64,000 nucleotides of DNA. Source: Spartinivicinus poritis (lineage in GTDB: Bacteria; Pseudomonadota; Gammaproteobacteria; Pseudomonadales; Zooshikellaceae). Below are positions 1-8,256 of the stretch, piece by piece. Both the position numbers and the translations under genes were made by a program. Under the pieces are notes generated by a model. It searched no databases, was not told the origin of the DNA, and worked only from the letters and a program-made list of their open reading frames with translations. Within the stretch, counting starts at the first letter, position 1. Every line of letters begins with the position of its first letter. The stretch is taken from assembly GCF_028858535.1 (NCBI RefSeq), contig NZ_JAPMOU010000015.1, positions 62,001-126,000 of the forward strand, in the 5' to 3' direction.

Positions 1-1541
1 TGACAACAGAAAACCTTACGATTTTAGCAACTTTTATCGTGTACCTAGCGGGGATGCTCTGGATAGGCTATTGGGCTTATCAGCGCACATCAAGTTCAAC
101 TGATTACTTTCTTGGAGGGCGCTCATTAGGGCCTTGGCCTGCGGCACTAAGTGCAGGCGCCTCGGATATGAGTGGCTGGCTGCTGCTGGGCATGCCTGGT
201 TTTGCCTTGGGGTCAGGTTTAGAGTCAATCTGGTTAGCAGGGGGATTATTACTTGGTACTTGGCTTAACTGGCTAATTGTTGCCAGACGCCTAAGAACTT
301 ACAGCATTGTGGCCAATAACTCTCTGACCTTGCCAGAATTTTTCGCTAACCGTTTTCAGGATAAAACTAAGCTGATTCAAACGGTCTCTGCATTCTTTAT
401 TTTATTGTTTTTCTTGTTTTACACCAGTTCTGGCTTAGTCGCTGGCGGTAAATTATTTGAAGAGGTATTTGGCTTAAATTACCAGGTTGCGGTGGTGATT
501 GGCACCGTTTGTATTATTTCCTATACCTTATTTGGTGGGTTCTTGGCGGTATCTTGGACTGACTTAGTACAAGGGTTGCTAATGGCAGCTGCTTTAGTTG
601 TTGTGCCATTAGTTGTTATGCAAGATGCAGGTGGTTTTGATGCTTCAATTGAAGCGATTAGAGAGAAAAACCCTGAGTTATTAACCTTATTGAATGACAA
701 TAAAGGAGAAGCCCTGAGCTTATTGGCTATTGTTAACCTGGCTGCTTGGGGCTTAGGTTATTTTGGTCAGCCCCATATTTTGGCTCGGTTTAAGGCTGTT
801 CGTTCTAACCAGGACTTGCCAACGGCTCGTCGGATTGCAGTAAGCTGGACTTTCCTTTCTTTAGTGGGAGCAACCTTAGTTGGCCTAGCAGGCATTAACT
901 ATTTGGATGCTAGCGGTGCTCAATTAGCTGATAGTGAGAAAATCTTCATGCACTTGGTGGGGGCTGTATTCCACCCTGTGGTCGCAGGTATTCTATTAGC
1001 CGCTATTCTTGCTGCCATCATGAGTACAGCCGACTCGCAACTCTTGGTTTCTTCTTCTGCTTTGGCTGAAGACTTCTATAAAGCGCTATTTAATAAAGAG
1101 GCTTCTCAGCAACAAGTCGTCACTGTTGGTCGAATTGCTGTGATTGTGATTGCAATTATTGCACTGACGTTAGCCATGGATAAAAACAACAGTGTACTTG
1201 ATTTGGTTTCTTACGCTTGGGCTGGCTTTGGAGCGGCATTTGGACCAACCTTAATACTGGCACTGTTTTGGAAGCGAATGAACTGGCAAGGCGCTTTAGC
1301 TGGTATCGTTGTTGGTGGTGTGACTGTTGTCGTCTGGAAGCAGCTAAGTGGTGAAGTGTTTGAGTTGTTTGGTCTATATGAGATTGTGCCAGGTTTCATT
1401 CTAGCAACGATTGCGATTGTGGTGACTTCATTGGCAACAAAAGAGCCTGAAGATGAAGTAACCAAGCAGTTCAATGCAATGGAAAACCAGCTGTATGTTG
1501 GTGGACAAGGGGACGTAAAAGGCGGTTTAGCCACAGACTAA
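1..1541 (+). CDS. putP: Sodium/proline symporter PutP (first base of start codon missing)
   Basis: Sodium:solute symporter of the inner membrane that imports L-proline with Na+. The protein has many hydrophobic helices and the family-typical N-terminal block 'DYFLGGRSLGPW' followed by 'SAGASDMSGWLLLG', both characteristic of PutP. The window opens at the second base of a probable ATG: the frame reads open from base 3 (Thr-Thr-Glu-Asn...) and joins the GTG at 39, giving about 513 residues, the usual PutP length. Starting at the GTG at 39 would cut into the first helix. No putA lies inside the window. A hairpin follows the stop codon. Product call is firm. Confidence 0.93.
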   Translation, partial: TTENLTILATFIVYLAGMLWIGYWAYQRTSSSTDYFLGGRSLGPWPAALSAGASDMSGWLLLGMPGFALGSGLESIWLAGGLLLGTWLNWLIVARRLRTYSIVANNSLTLPEFFANRFQDKTKLIQTVSAFFILLFFLFYTSSGLVAGGKLFEEVFGLNYQVAVVIGTVCIISYTLFGGFLAVSWTDLVQGLLMAAALVVVPLVVMQDAGGFDASIEAIREKNPELLTLLNDNKGEALSLLAIVNLAAWGLGYFGQPHILARFKAVRSNQDLPTARRIAVSWTFLSLVGATLVGLAGINYLDASGAQLADSEKIFMHLVGAVFHPVVAGILLAAILAAIMSTADSQLLVSSSALAEDFYKALFNKEASQQQVVTVGRIAVIVIAIIALTLAMDKNNSVLDLVSYAWAGFGAAFGPTLILALFWKRMNWQGALAGIVVGGVTVVVWKQLSGEVFELFGLYEIVPGFILATIAIVVTSLATKEPEDEVTKQFNAMENQLYVGGQGDVKGGLATD

Positions 1542-1586
1542 ATATCGATCTTGCTTGATTGAGTTTTTCGATTGCTAAATAATCAT

Positions 1587-1610
1587 CAGCCCTTGCCGAG
1601 ACAAGGGCTG
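1587..1610. terminator. Hairpin downstream of putP
   Basis: Perfect 9-bp stem (1587-1595 with 1602-1610) around a 6-base loop, about 45 bases after the putP stop codon. There is no strong T-run on either side, so it may be a weak or bidirectional terminator. Confidence 0.45.
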
Positions 1611-1617
1611 AAGTCTA

Positions 1618-1746
1618 CTACAGTAGTAGCAGAATAAGGGACAAACCAATTGCCCCAAAAGTAATTACCCACAGAGCAACATCTCCTATTTGATGCTCAA
1701 CTCTGTCTAGATACTGATAACGACTTTTTAACACTGCTTCATTCAA
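1618..1746 (-). CDS. Possible 42-aa single-span membrane protein
   Basis: A short reading frame on the minus strand begins at a TTG and encodes a charged N-terminal half (Arg, Tyr, Asp, Glu, His) followed by about 20 hydrophobic residues that run to the stop codon, the layout of a tail-anchored small membrane protein. The start codon is weak and the ribosome binding site is poor. It could equally be the remnant of a gene that lost its start. I know no family for it. Confidence 0.25.
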   Translation of the reverse strand: MNEAVLKSRYQYLDRVEHQIGDVALWVITFGAIGLSLILLLL

Positions 1747-1847
1747 CTTCTATGCTTCTATTTATTAGCCTAGAACAGCCACTAGCACAGTCAAGCTAAT
1801 CAGGATGAAGACTCTGTTAATCACTAGTTTGGCATTGGCAGGCTTTC

Positions 1848-2489
1848 TTACTGGCTAAGCTTTACCATCATCCCATTTAAAAAGGTTTCGGTTGCTGCCT
1901 TAATGTAAGAGCCAAGCTCTTCTTGAGAAAGGTTGATGGCTTTGCCTGGGGAGTTAGTTAGTAGCCCATCAATAAGTAGCGAAGCTAGGCCATGCACCAT
2001 AGACCAGGCAGCAACCGCATGCATTTTGGCGGGTTTAGCTGTAAATTGCTTGGCTGCAATCCCTTGCTCAATAATACTGACAAGTACTTGGTAAGCTTGA
2101 TTGGCTGCAGTGTCTAACACTTCGGGTGGGTCAGTATTTTCTCCACAAAAGTAGCGACCAAACATCAGCCGGTATTGCTGGGGGTGGGTTAAGGCAAACT
2201 CAACATAGGCTTGTCCAGTGGCTAATAGTGACTCTGCGGGGCCATTTGTCTGTTGTTGAGCCACGATGATTGCTTTGGTTAAGCAGTCAAAACCTTCTTT
2301 AGCCAAGGTAACCAGTAAGGTATCTTTATCACTAAAATGGCGGTAGAGAGCAGTCGCTGATACTCCAACATCACGGGCTAGCCCACGTAAGCTCAGTTTT
2401 TCAGGGCCTTCAGAGGTCAGGCGAGTTAGTGCAGCAGCTAATACTGCTGATCGTAAATTACCGTGATGGTAAGCGTTTTTTTCCATCAA
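1848..2489 (-). CDS. TetR/AcrR-family transcriptional regulator
   Basis: DNA-binding regulator of 213 residues. The N-terminal third carries the TetR helix-turn-helix ('LSLRGLARDVGVSATALYRHFSDKDTLL' region, residues about 30-58); the rest is a helical ligand-binding and dimerisation domain that resembles the WHG-type C-terminal domain. Ligand and targets are unknown. It is not clearly in an operon: putP converges from the left and the gene on its right is separated by about 200 bases. Its upstream region holds a 16-bp tandem repeat that might be an operator. Either of two adjacent ATG codons could be the start; neither has a good ribosome binding site. Confidence 0.88.
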   Translation of the reverse strand: MMEKNAYHHGNLRSAVLAAALTRLTSEGPEKLSLRGLARDVGVSATALYRHFSDKDTLLVTLAKEGFDCLTKAIIVAQQQTNGPAESLLATGQAYVEFALTHPQQYRLMFGRYFCGENTDPPEVLDTAANQAYQVLVSIIEQGIAAKQFTAKPAKMHAVAAWSMVHGLASLLIDGLLTNSPGKAINLSQEELGSYIKAATETFLNGMMVKLSQ

Positions 2490-2563
2490 AAGATCAAGTT
2501 GTTTGTTGTTGCTGATTCAGGAACTGTGATTGAAGGTGCACCACATCGTGGAATTGACCAGCG

Positions 2564-2609
2564 ATTGTGAAATAAAGGTATTGTGAAATAAAGGTATTGA
2601 AAAATAAAG
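2564..2609. repeat. 16-bp tandem repeat upstream of the tetR-family gene
   Basis: Two exact copies of ATTGTGAAATAAAGGT (2564-2579, 2580-2595) followed by a 14-base degenerate third copy (2596-2609). It lies about 75 bases before the regulator's start, so it could be a regulator binding array or simply slippage DNA. Confidence 0.7.
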
Positions 2610-2698
2610 CGCTTATGAAATATCTGGATTTGACAGTCGCCGCTGGTAGCTGAGGGCCCTGCCTGATCTGATAAATCAGAGCAAGGCTTTACATACTG

Positions 2699-3241
2699 TT
2701 AGTTAGAGGCTTTTGCTGTTATCCGGTTGACGAAAGGATTGGAAAAAGGTGAGTCTGCTGCTAGTAAAGTCGCTTCAGGGTGATAACGTTTCATTGCCTG
2801 GCGGACTTTTTCTTCCTCAGCTTTCTTCACATCAACCATTACTAAATACTTGCCTTGTGCCAGCTCTGGCTTAAAGCGTTCAATTTTGTAATGATCATGT
2901 GCCAGCCCCACCAGGCCTCCAACCCAGGCACCAAACATAGCAAATACGGTTGTCAACAGGAGCATGGTAAAAAGCCCCAGGCTGTCAGCCACCCCAGTTA
3001 ATAACAGCACCAAATTAGCTACCAGTCCTGCTGTAATACCAATCAGAGCTCCTTGTTCGCCGCGGTGAATAATATCATAGCGATGGAAAGGCGTCGCACC
3101 ATGCAAGTGGTGATGATATAAGCCTGCTTCGTCCTTTGTCATGATGTGAAAGCGCCAATCACTGACTCCTTCTTTATGTAAATCGGTAGATATGAGATCA
3201 GCGCTATCAATATTGCTCGTAAGATAATAGAGACGTTTCAT
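2699..3241 (-). CDS. Conserved small integral membrane protein, unknown function
   Basis: Protein of 180 residues. The N-terminal 60 residues are soluble and carry a His-rich stretch ('YHHHLHG'). Two hydrophobic helices follow (about 66-88 and 90-115), rich in Gly and resembling glycine-zipper or stress-protein membrane segments. The C-terminal half is charged, with 'GKYLVMVDVKKAEEEKV', which looks like a small alpha-beta domain. The start is well supported by GAAGGAAGG five bases before the ATG. Similar proteins are seen in marine gammaproteobacteria and are usually annotated as hypothetical or, doubtfully, as magnesium transporters. I assign no function. Confidence 0.75.
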   Translation of the reverse strand: MKRLYYLTSNIDSADLISTDLHKEGVSDWRFHIMTKDEAGLYHHHLHGATPFHRYDIIHRGEQGALIGITAGLVANLVLLLTGVADSLGLFTMLLLTTVFAMFGAWVGGLVGLAHDHYKIERFKPELAQGKYLVMVDVKKAEEEKVRQAMKRYHPEATLLAADSPFSNPFVNRITAKASN

Positions 3242-3453
3242 AAGCCCTTCCTTCTGTTGTGTCAGTCAGTCCGTTGAATTCACGAAAAGCCTAATAGTAA
3301 GTATAAACACCTATTAAGAAGTTGATGAACATTGTGACTGACAAGAACTTGTTAACAAAGAACCGCTATATTGCAAACTGACCTAGCAGACTTATTCTGA
3401 CCCTCCTATGTTTAACTTTATATACCCTCTGTGAGTGATTTTTAGGGTTAGTT

Positions 3454-4239
3454 ATGATCACTAATGTATTAACAATTTCACTTTCAGACTCGGTGGGCTG
3501 GTTTGGCATTCAGGCTGATGTCAAAACGTTCACTGCACTGGGAGCGTATAGTACCTCTGTAGTCACTGCGATTACCGCTCATGAAACTGAACTTTATACC
3601 GCGCTTAGTCACGATATTGTCATTAGCCAGTTAGAAGCTGTGTTGGCAACAACGCCCATCGAGTGCTGTAAGGTAGGCTGGTTAGGAAATGAAGTTCTAG
3701 CGCAACAAGTGGCCGAACTGTTATCCAGACAGCCGTTGAAATGGATTTTTGCCCCAGGGTTTGGGCTATTGAATAACAAACATGGGTTGGCGGCTCAGGA
3801 AGTAAAAAGTATTGTATTTGATTTAATGAAAAAAGCAGACATTACTTGTTTGAATTGTGAGGAAGCTATTTGGCTGGCTGATCAACAGTATCCTAGTAGC
3901 TTCCATGAGATGCAGCAACTAGCAGTGCGGCTAATGAAATATGGTAATGGTCAGTTGCTGATTACTGGTGGCAACTGGTCAGATGAGTTTGTTATTGATT
4001 GCTATGCCACTAAAGATAACTGTATAGAGCTAGCTGCCAAGCGAGATGATACTCCTGTCGTTGGGGCTGGTTGTAGTCTGGCAGCAGCACTTGTCGTTTA
4101 CTTAAGTAAGGCGTCAAACTCGCTGGAAGCAATTCGCTCTGCAAAGTCGTGGGTGACAAAAGCTATACATCACAGTAATGAATTGAAATTTGATACGTCA
4201 AAAGGCTCAATTAATCACCTTTTTGGCATTCCTGCATAG
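3454..4239 (+). CDS. Divergent ThiD-like (hydroxymethylpyrimidine kinase) protein
   Basis: Ribokinase-superfamily protein of 261 residues, the length of ThiD, which phosphorylates hydroxymethylpyrimidine and its phosphate in thiamine synthesis. Family resemblance is clear at residues 17-40 ('FGIQADVKTFTALGAYSTS' region), at 'KVGWL' (73-77) and at the anion-hole loop 'VGAGCSLAAA' (203-212), where the catalytic Cys207 is kept. Several usual motifs are changed: the first glycine loop reads SVGW in place of SSGG, the 'DPVMV' strand is replaced by 'APGFG', and the H-G-T-G loop reads V-G-A-G. It may therefore have altered substrate choice or low activity. No other thi gene and no TPP riboswitch are adjacent. 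Confidence 0.75.
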   Translation: MITNVLTISLSDSVGWFGIQADVKTFTALGAYSTSVVTAITAHETELYTALSHDIVISQLEAVLATTPIECCKVGWLGNEVLAQQVAELLSRQPLKWIFAPGFGLLNNKHGLAAQEVKSIVFDLMKKADITCLNCEEAIWLADQQYPSSFHEMQQLAVRLMKYGNGQLLITGGNWSDEFVIDCYATKDNCIELAAKRDDTPVVGAGCSLAAALVVYLSKASNSLEAIRSAKSWVTKAIHHSNELKFDTSKGSINHLFGIPA

Positions 4240-4300
4240 TCAATGTAAAGGAGGCCAAGGTAGTATAGGTGGGCTGGTATAGATAAAAGCAGGGTGATTA

Positions 4301-7135
4301 ATGATATCCAAAACGCGTAGCATATTTCGTGGCATTACTGTTACGGTCGGCATTTTATTATTATTGATATGTCTTATTATTCCTTGGGCCTTGAATATCT
4401 GGCTACTTCCTTCTGTTGGTGAGCAGCTAGGGGTGAAGTATTCTGCTAATAATATTTGGCTAAACCCAATCACAGGGACTGTTACTATAGAAAAAGGTGT
4501 TATTAAGCAGCAACAGTCTCCTTTCCTAAAATGGCATGAATTACACGCTAATCTCGATATGTTGCAGCTGTTCAAAGGACGTATTGTGATAGAGCAGGTC
4601 GCTTTGCAGGAGCCAGAGGTATGGCTGCAACAAGATAAACAGAATAAGTGGAATTTTGAATCCCTAAAACTGCCTGAAAATAAAACACCAGAAACCACAG
4701 AGCAAAAACCGGTAGAGTTTGCTGTTCAAGAGGCTGTTATAACAACGGGAGCTATTTACTATAGCGCCTATAGAAACAGTAACCCTGTTCATTATCAGCT
4801 GAAAGACATTAACTTTTTAATGGAAGAGTTAACCAGTGATTTTTCAGCACCATTTAAAACCAAACTGGATTTCGTAACAGCAAATAAAGGCTTATTTAGC
4901 TGGCAAGGTGAAACTATTTTAGCCCCTTTATCTGTCAAAGGAAAAACGCAGATACAACACCTTAATCTTCCAACCATAGTAGAGCTACTTCCACAATCAC
5001 TCCCCATTAAGCTTAAACAAGGGGAGCTGAGTAAGTTTGAAACTGCCATTCATGTGCAAGATTCGCAACAAAAATTGGCTGTCACCCTGGAAAAAATAGG
5101 GGTTGAACTAAGTCAGCTGGATTTAAAGCTTGCTAAAAAAGGTCAAGGTTCACTGACATTTGATCGTTTCACCCTTAATGATGGCCATTTAAAATGGCCT
5201 GATAATCAATTGCATTTGGGTGATTGGCAATTGGACAAGCTAACCTGGCAAGGAAAACTTAATCAGCAACGGCAATTGAGCTGGGTAACGGCTTTTCAAA
5301 CCAAGGATCAAGAAAAAAATACAAGTAAAAATAAAAAGCCTGAAACTAATAGCAGTAATAGTAAGCAAACAGAGGCTAAGCCTTGGCAAATTGGTTGGCA
5401 ACAAGGGATGGTGAAATCCAGTCGGTTTAATTTAAAAGACTTAAGTATACAACCAGAAGCCGCGCACCAGTTAGATCTTGCTAAATTGTCACTAAAGCCA
5501 TGGCATAATAACCAAAAACAACCATTGCAAGTTGCGGCAAGTGGTCAACTAGCAGCAGGTGGAAAGTTTACACTAGACAGTAAAGTGGGCTTAACTCCTC
5601 TCCAGGTAGAAGGCTCTGTTGAGCTAGAGCAGTTTACACTGGCGCATTACCAGCAGTATTGGCAGCCTTTTATTGCTGCAGAACTGAAAGGAACTATTAC
5701 GACAAAAATAAAAGCTGAATGGCAGCCTAATAATCAATCAGATCCCTATCAGATTGCTGGAGACTTCCAGTGGGATAACTGGTTATTAAAGCAAACCAAT
5801 ACCAGTAAAGTCATAGGACAAGGTAAGCAACTGCGCTTAACAGGAATATCTTTACTGCCAAACAAATTTAATGTATCTGCGGTGACGCTGGATACCCCAG
5901 ATTTGTTCCTACAACGAGAACCAGAACAGCGCTGGAACTTTAGTCCTTTGTTTCCTGCACAGCCAAAAACTACACAGACTGTTAACAAACAGCCGGCTAC
6001 TAAACCATGGGAATGGTTTATTGGTTTGCTGGAGATTAGATCGGGAGAGTTAGATTTTCGTGATGCAACAGTGTCGCCTGTTGCAGAGTTTAACTTGAAC
6101 CAGATTTCTGGAAATATAAAACAGTTGTCCAGTGAAGAAAAAAAATCTAATTTGCAATTAAGAGCGTTAATAGCAGATTCGGACTTAACTATAGAAGGTG
6201 AATTAATACCACTCAACCCTAGAAAACTTGCTTCGGTAAAGTTTGCTGTAAATAATATGTCTTTACCTATGTTTAGTAGTTATGCTTCGAAATATTTAGG
6301 TTATCCAGTAAAACGAGGTAAGCTGGGGGCAACGCTTTATTATAATGTTAAAGACTTCAATTTGCAGTCAGATAATAAAGTTACTTTAAATAAACTTAAA
6401 TTAGGCAAGAAAACAGCAAGTAAGGATGCTGTAGATGCACCAGTTAAACTAGCGTTAGCACTGTTGGAAGATGGTAAAGGAAAAATAGCATTAGATGTGC
6501 CTGTTAAAGGAGACTTTAGTAAGCCTGATGTTAAATATGGGAAGCTGTTGAGAGATGCTGTTTTTAAGCTGTTTAAAAGTATTGCTGCATCGCCATTTAA
6601 CTTGCTGGGTGGTTTAGTCGACTTTTCTGGAGAAGATGTTAATTTAATTAAGTTTCAGCCTGGTAGCCTGGATTTACCTAAAACAGAGCAGGAAAAGCTT
6701 ATAGCTATCACTAAGTTATTAGAAAAGCGGCCTAATTTAATTTTGGAAGTAGAAGGTCAGTTTGATGTCGAGCAGGATAAGCCAGCTTTAGTACAAAGTG
6801 TTATGTTGGATAAGCTTGAAATAAGCTTGGGTAAACTGGAAAGCGTATCAGCTAAGCAGAAAAAACAATGGTTAAGAACACAATTAGAACAAGCAGGCAT
6901 TATTACGAATGACTCTATGAGTACTGATTTCTTAACACGTTTATATGCTGGGACGATTCAGGTGTCTGACAGAGATTTAACTAATCTAGCTAAGCAACGG
7001 GCTAAAACTATTAGTGCATATATAACTCGGCAAGGGAATATTAAAAAAGATAGAATCTACCGGCTTGAAGTCAAAGAAGTTAACGAAAAAGTCAAAGGTG
7101 ATATTACTTCTATTCTAACAATTAACGCTCCTTAG
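4301..7135 (+). CDS. AsmA-like DUF748 domain protein (envelope)
   Basis: Large 944-residue protein with one N-terminal membrane helix (about residues 9-31), then a long beta-rich periplasmic region of the AsmA/DUF748 type. Visible family features are the opening 'WLNPITGTVTIEKG' after the anchor, repeated 'LSLKPW', 'LDFRDATV' and 'GYPVKRGKL' blocks, and a C-terminal 'FQPGSLDLPKTEQEKL' segment that resembles an OmpA-like fold. A Lys/Asn/Ser-rich linker lies near residues 333-355. AsmA-like proteins are thought to bridge inner and outer membranes in lipid transport; a specific role here is inference. It ends at a perfect 10-bp hairpin and precedes the chemotaxis operon by about 280 bases. Confidence 0.85.
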   Translation: MISKTRSIFRGITVTVGILLLLICLIIPWALNIWLLPSVGEQLGVKYSANNIWLNPITGTVTIEKGVIKQQQSPFLKWHELHANLDMLQLFKGRIVIEQVALQEPEVWLQQDKQNKWNFESLKLPENKTPETTEQKPVEFAVQEAVITTGAIYYSAYRNSNPVHYQLKDINFLMEELTSDFSAPFKTKLDFVTANKGLFSWQGETILAPLSVKGKTQIQHLNLPTIVELLPQSLPIKLKQGELSKFETAIHVQDSQQKLAVTLEKIGVELSQLDLKLAKKGQGSLTFDRFTLNDGHLKWPDNQLHLGDWQLDKLTWQGKLNQQRQLSWVTAFQTKDQEKNTSKNKKPETNSSNSKQTEAKPWQIGWQQGMVKSSRFNLKDLSIQPEAAHQLDLAKLSLKPWHNNQKQPLQVAASGQLAAGGKFTLDSKVGLTPLQVEGSVELEQFTLAHYQQYWQPFIAAELKGTITTKIKAEWQPNNQSDPYQIAGDFQWDNWLLKQTNTSKVIGQGKQLRLTGISLLPNKFNVSAVTLDTPDLFLQREPEQRWNFSPLFPAQPKTTQTVNKQPATKPWEWFIGLLEIRSGELDFRDATVSPVAEFNLNQISGNIKQLSSEEKKSNLQLRALIADSDLTIEGELIPLNPRKLASVKFAVNNMSLPMFSSYASKYLGYPVKRGKLGATLYYNVKDFNLQSDNKVTLNKLKLGKKTASKDAVDAPVKLALALLEDGKGKIALDVPVKGDFSKPDVKYGKLLRDAVFKLFKSIAASPFNLLGGLVDFSGEDVNLIKFQPGSLDLPKTEQEKLIAITKLLEKRPNLILEVEGQFDVEQDKPALVQSVMLDKLEISLGKLESVSAKQKKQWLRTQLEQAGIITNDSMSTDFLTRLYAGTIQVSDRDLTNLAKQRAKTISAYITRQGNIKKDRIYRLEVKEVNEKVKGDITSILTINAP

Positions 7136-7142
7136 TCTCGTG

Positions 7143-7167
7143 TTATAGCCAGTTCTACTGGCTATAA
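7143..7167. terminator. 10-bp perfect hairpin after the DUF748 gene
   Basis: Stem 7143-7152 with 7158-7167 around a 5-base loop, eight bases after the stop codon. No T-run follows, so it may be a mRNA 3'-end stabiliser or factor-dependent terminator. Confidence 0.5.
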
Positions 7168-7414
7168 TAGTGTTAATACAACTGAGAACTGGCTGGGTTT
7201 GTTCTAACACTTTACTGCCATCTTTATCATTCGACAAGTTAAGAATATAGCTCGCATTGAGTTGTAAAAAATAGTAAGAATAATTATCACAAAGAGTATA
7301 AGCCAGATGTGCCGCTCTTAATACATCGTACAAAAAAAGATCTACTGTGCTATAAAGATGTATAATACATAGAGTGTAATATGTTGTATCATTTTATTGA
7401 TAAAAGAGGGCTGC

Positions 7415-7708
7415 ATGGAGGCAAAAGACGGCACCATCACACTGACTGAGTCTGTTGACATAAGACAAGTAGAGCAACTTTATAACGAGCTAAATGAACA
7501 TATAGAACAAAATGACTCATTAATAGTTGATTGTAGTCAAGTTCAATCGATAGATACGGCTGGTTTGCAGTTGTTAATTGCCTGTCAACAGAAATATGTT
7601 AAGCAAAGTAAAACTTTCCAAATTATTAATGCCTCCCCCGTAGTTATTCGTACTATTGAGTCGTTAGGAATTAATTTAAATTTTAAAAAGGAATATATAG
7701 CGTCTTGA
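7415..7708 (+). CDS. STAS-domain protein (anti-sigma-factor-antagonist type)
   Basis: Single STAS domain of 97 residues. The conserved 'VDCSQVQSIDTAGLQLLI' region includes the Ser/Thr pair usually phosphorylated in SpoIIAA-like proteins. The ATG at 7415 is preferred over an upstream TTG at 7397 because AAGAGGG lies four bases before it. It is the first gene of a chemotaxis operon; STAS proteins at the head of che clusters are known in several gammaproteobacteria, where a role in array control has been suggested but is not settled. No partner kinase or phosphatase of the RsbW type is visible in this window. Confidence 0.88.
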   Translation: MEAKDGTITLTESVDIRQVEQLYNELNEHIEQNDSLIVDCSQVQSIDTAGLQLLIACQQKYVKQSKTFQIINASPVVIRTIESLGINLNFKKEYIAS

Positions 7709-7824
7709 TAAGCCAGCTGATGCTAAATAAGTAATAAGTGCTTTGTTGGCCAATAGCATGTTGGCTTGGATTACTAAATTAGTTTACATAATGACCATTA
7801 GGCTTAAGCTACAAAGGCATTACT

Positions 7825-8187
7825 ATGGTAAAAATATTAACCGCAGATGACTCTGTGTCGATGCGACAAATGGTAACACTTACTTTAAAAGAAGCTGGTT
7901 ATGATGTGAAAGCATGTTGTGATGGACAGGAAGCTTTGATTGCAGCGAAACTAAAAGCTTATGATGTTGTGTTATCAGATGTTAATATGCCTGAAATGAA
8001 TGGTATACAACTAGTGATGGAGTTGCGTAAATTACCTAACTATAAGTTTACCCCTATTTTAATGTTAACCACAGAGTCGGGGGCAGCTAAGAAAAATGAA
8101 GGTAAAAAAGCGGGTGCCACTGGGTGGATAGTAAAACCTTTTGAACCGACGACATTAATAAATACCATCAAGAAAGTATTAAACTAA
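7825..8187 (+). CDS. cheY: Chemotaxis response regulator CheY
   Basis: Stand-alone receiver domain of 120 residues. It has the acidic pair Asp8/Asp9, the phosphoacceptor Asp52 in 'VLSDVNMPEMNG', Thr82/Thr83 and Lys104 in 'WIVKPFEP'. It would be phosphorylated by CheA, encoded 70 bases downstream, and act on the flagellar switch or another output. No DNA-binding or enzymatic output domain is attached. Genes around it confirm the chemotaxis assignment, although flagellar or pilus output cannot be told apart from the sequence. Confidence 0.92.
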   Translation: MVKILTADDSVSMRQMVTLTLKEAGYDVKACCDGQEALIAAKLKAYDVVLSDVNMPEMNGIQLVMELRKLPNYKFTPILMLTTESGAAKKNEGKKAGATGWIVKPFEPTTLINTIKKVLN

Positions 8188-8256
8188 TGCTATGAAACAG
8201 TAAAAACTAGATTGTCAATAACTTTAAATATAAATTAAGTGTAAAGTGGGTGATTC

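Noticed and set aside
3242-3453. TPP riboswitch before the ThiD-like gene
   Set aside because: No CTGAGA...ACCCTT-type thi box is found.
4240-4698. Minus-strand open frame over the start of the DUF748 gene
   Set aside because: Cys/Ser-rich composition, no ribosome binding site, and it lies opposite a clear family member.
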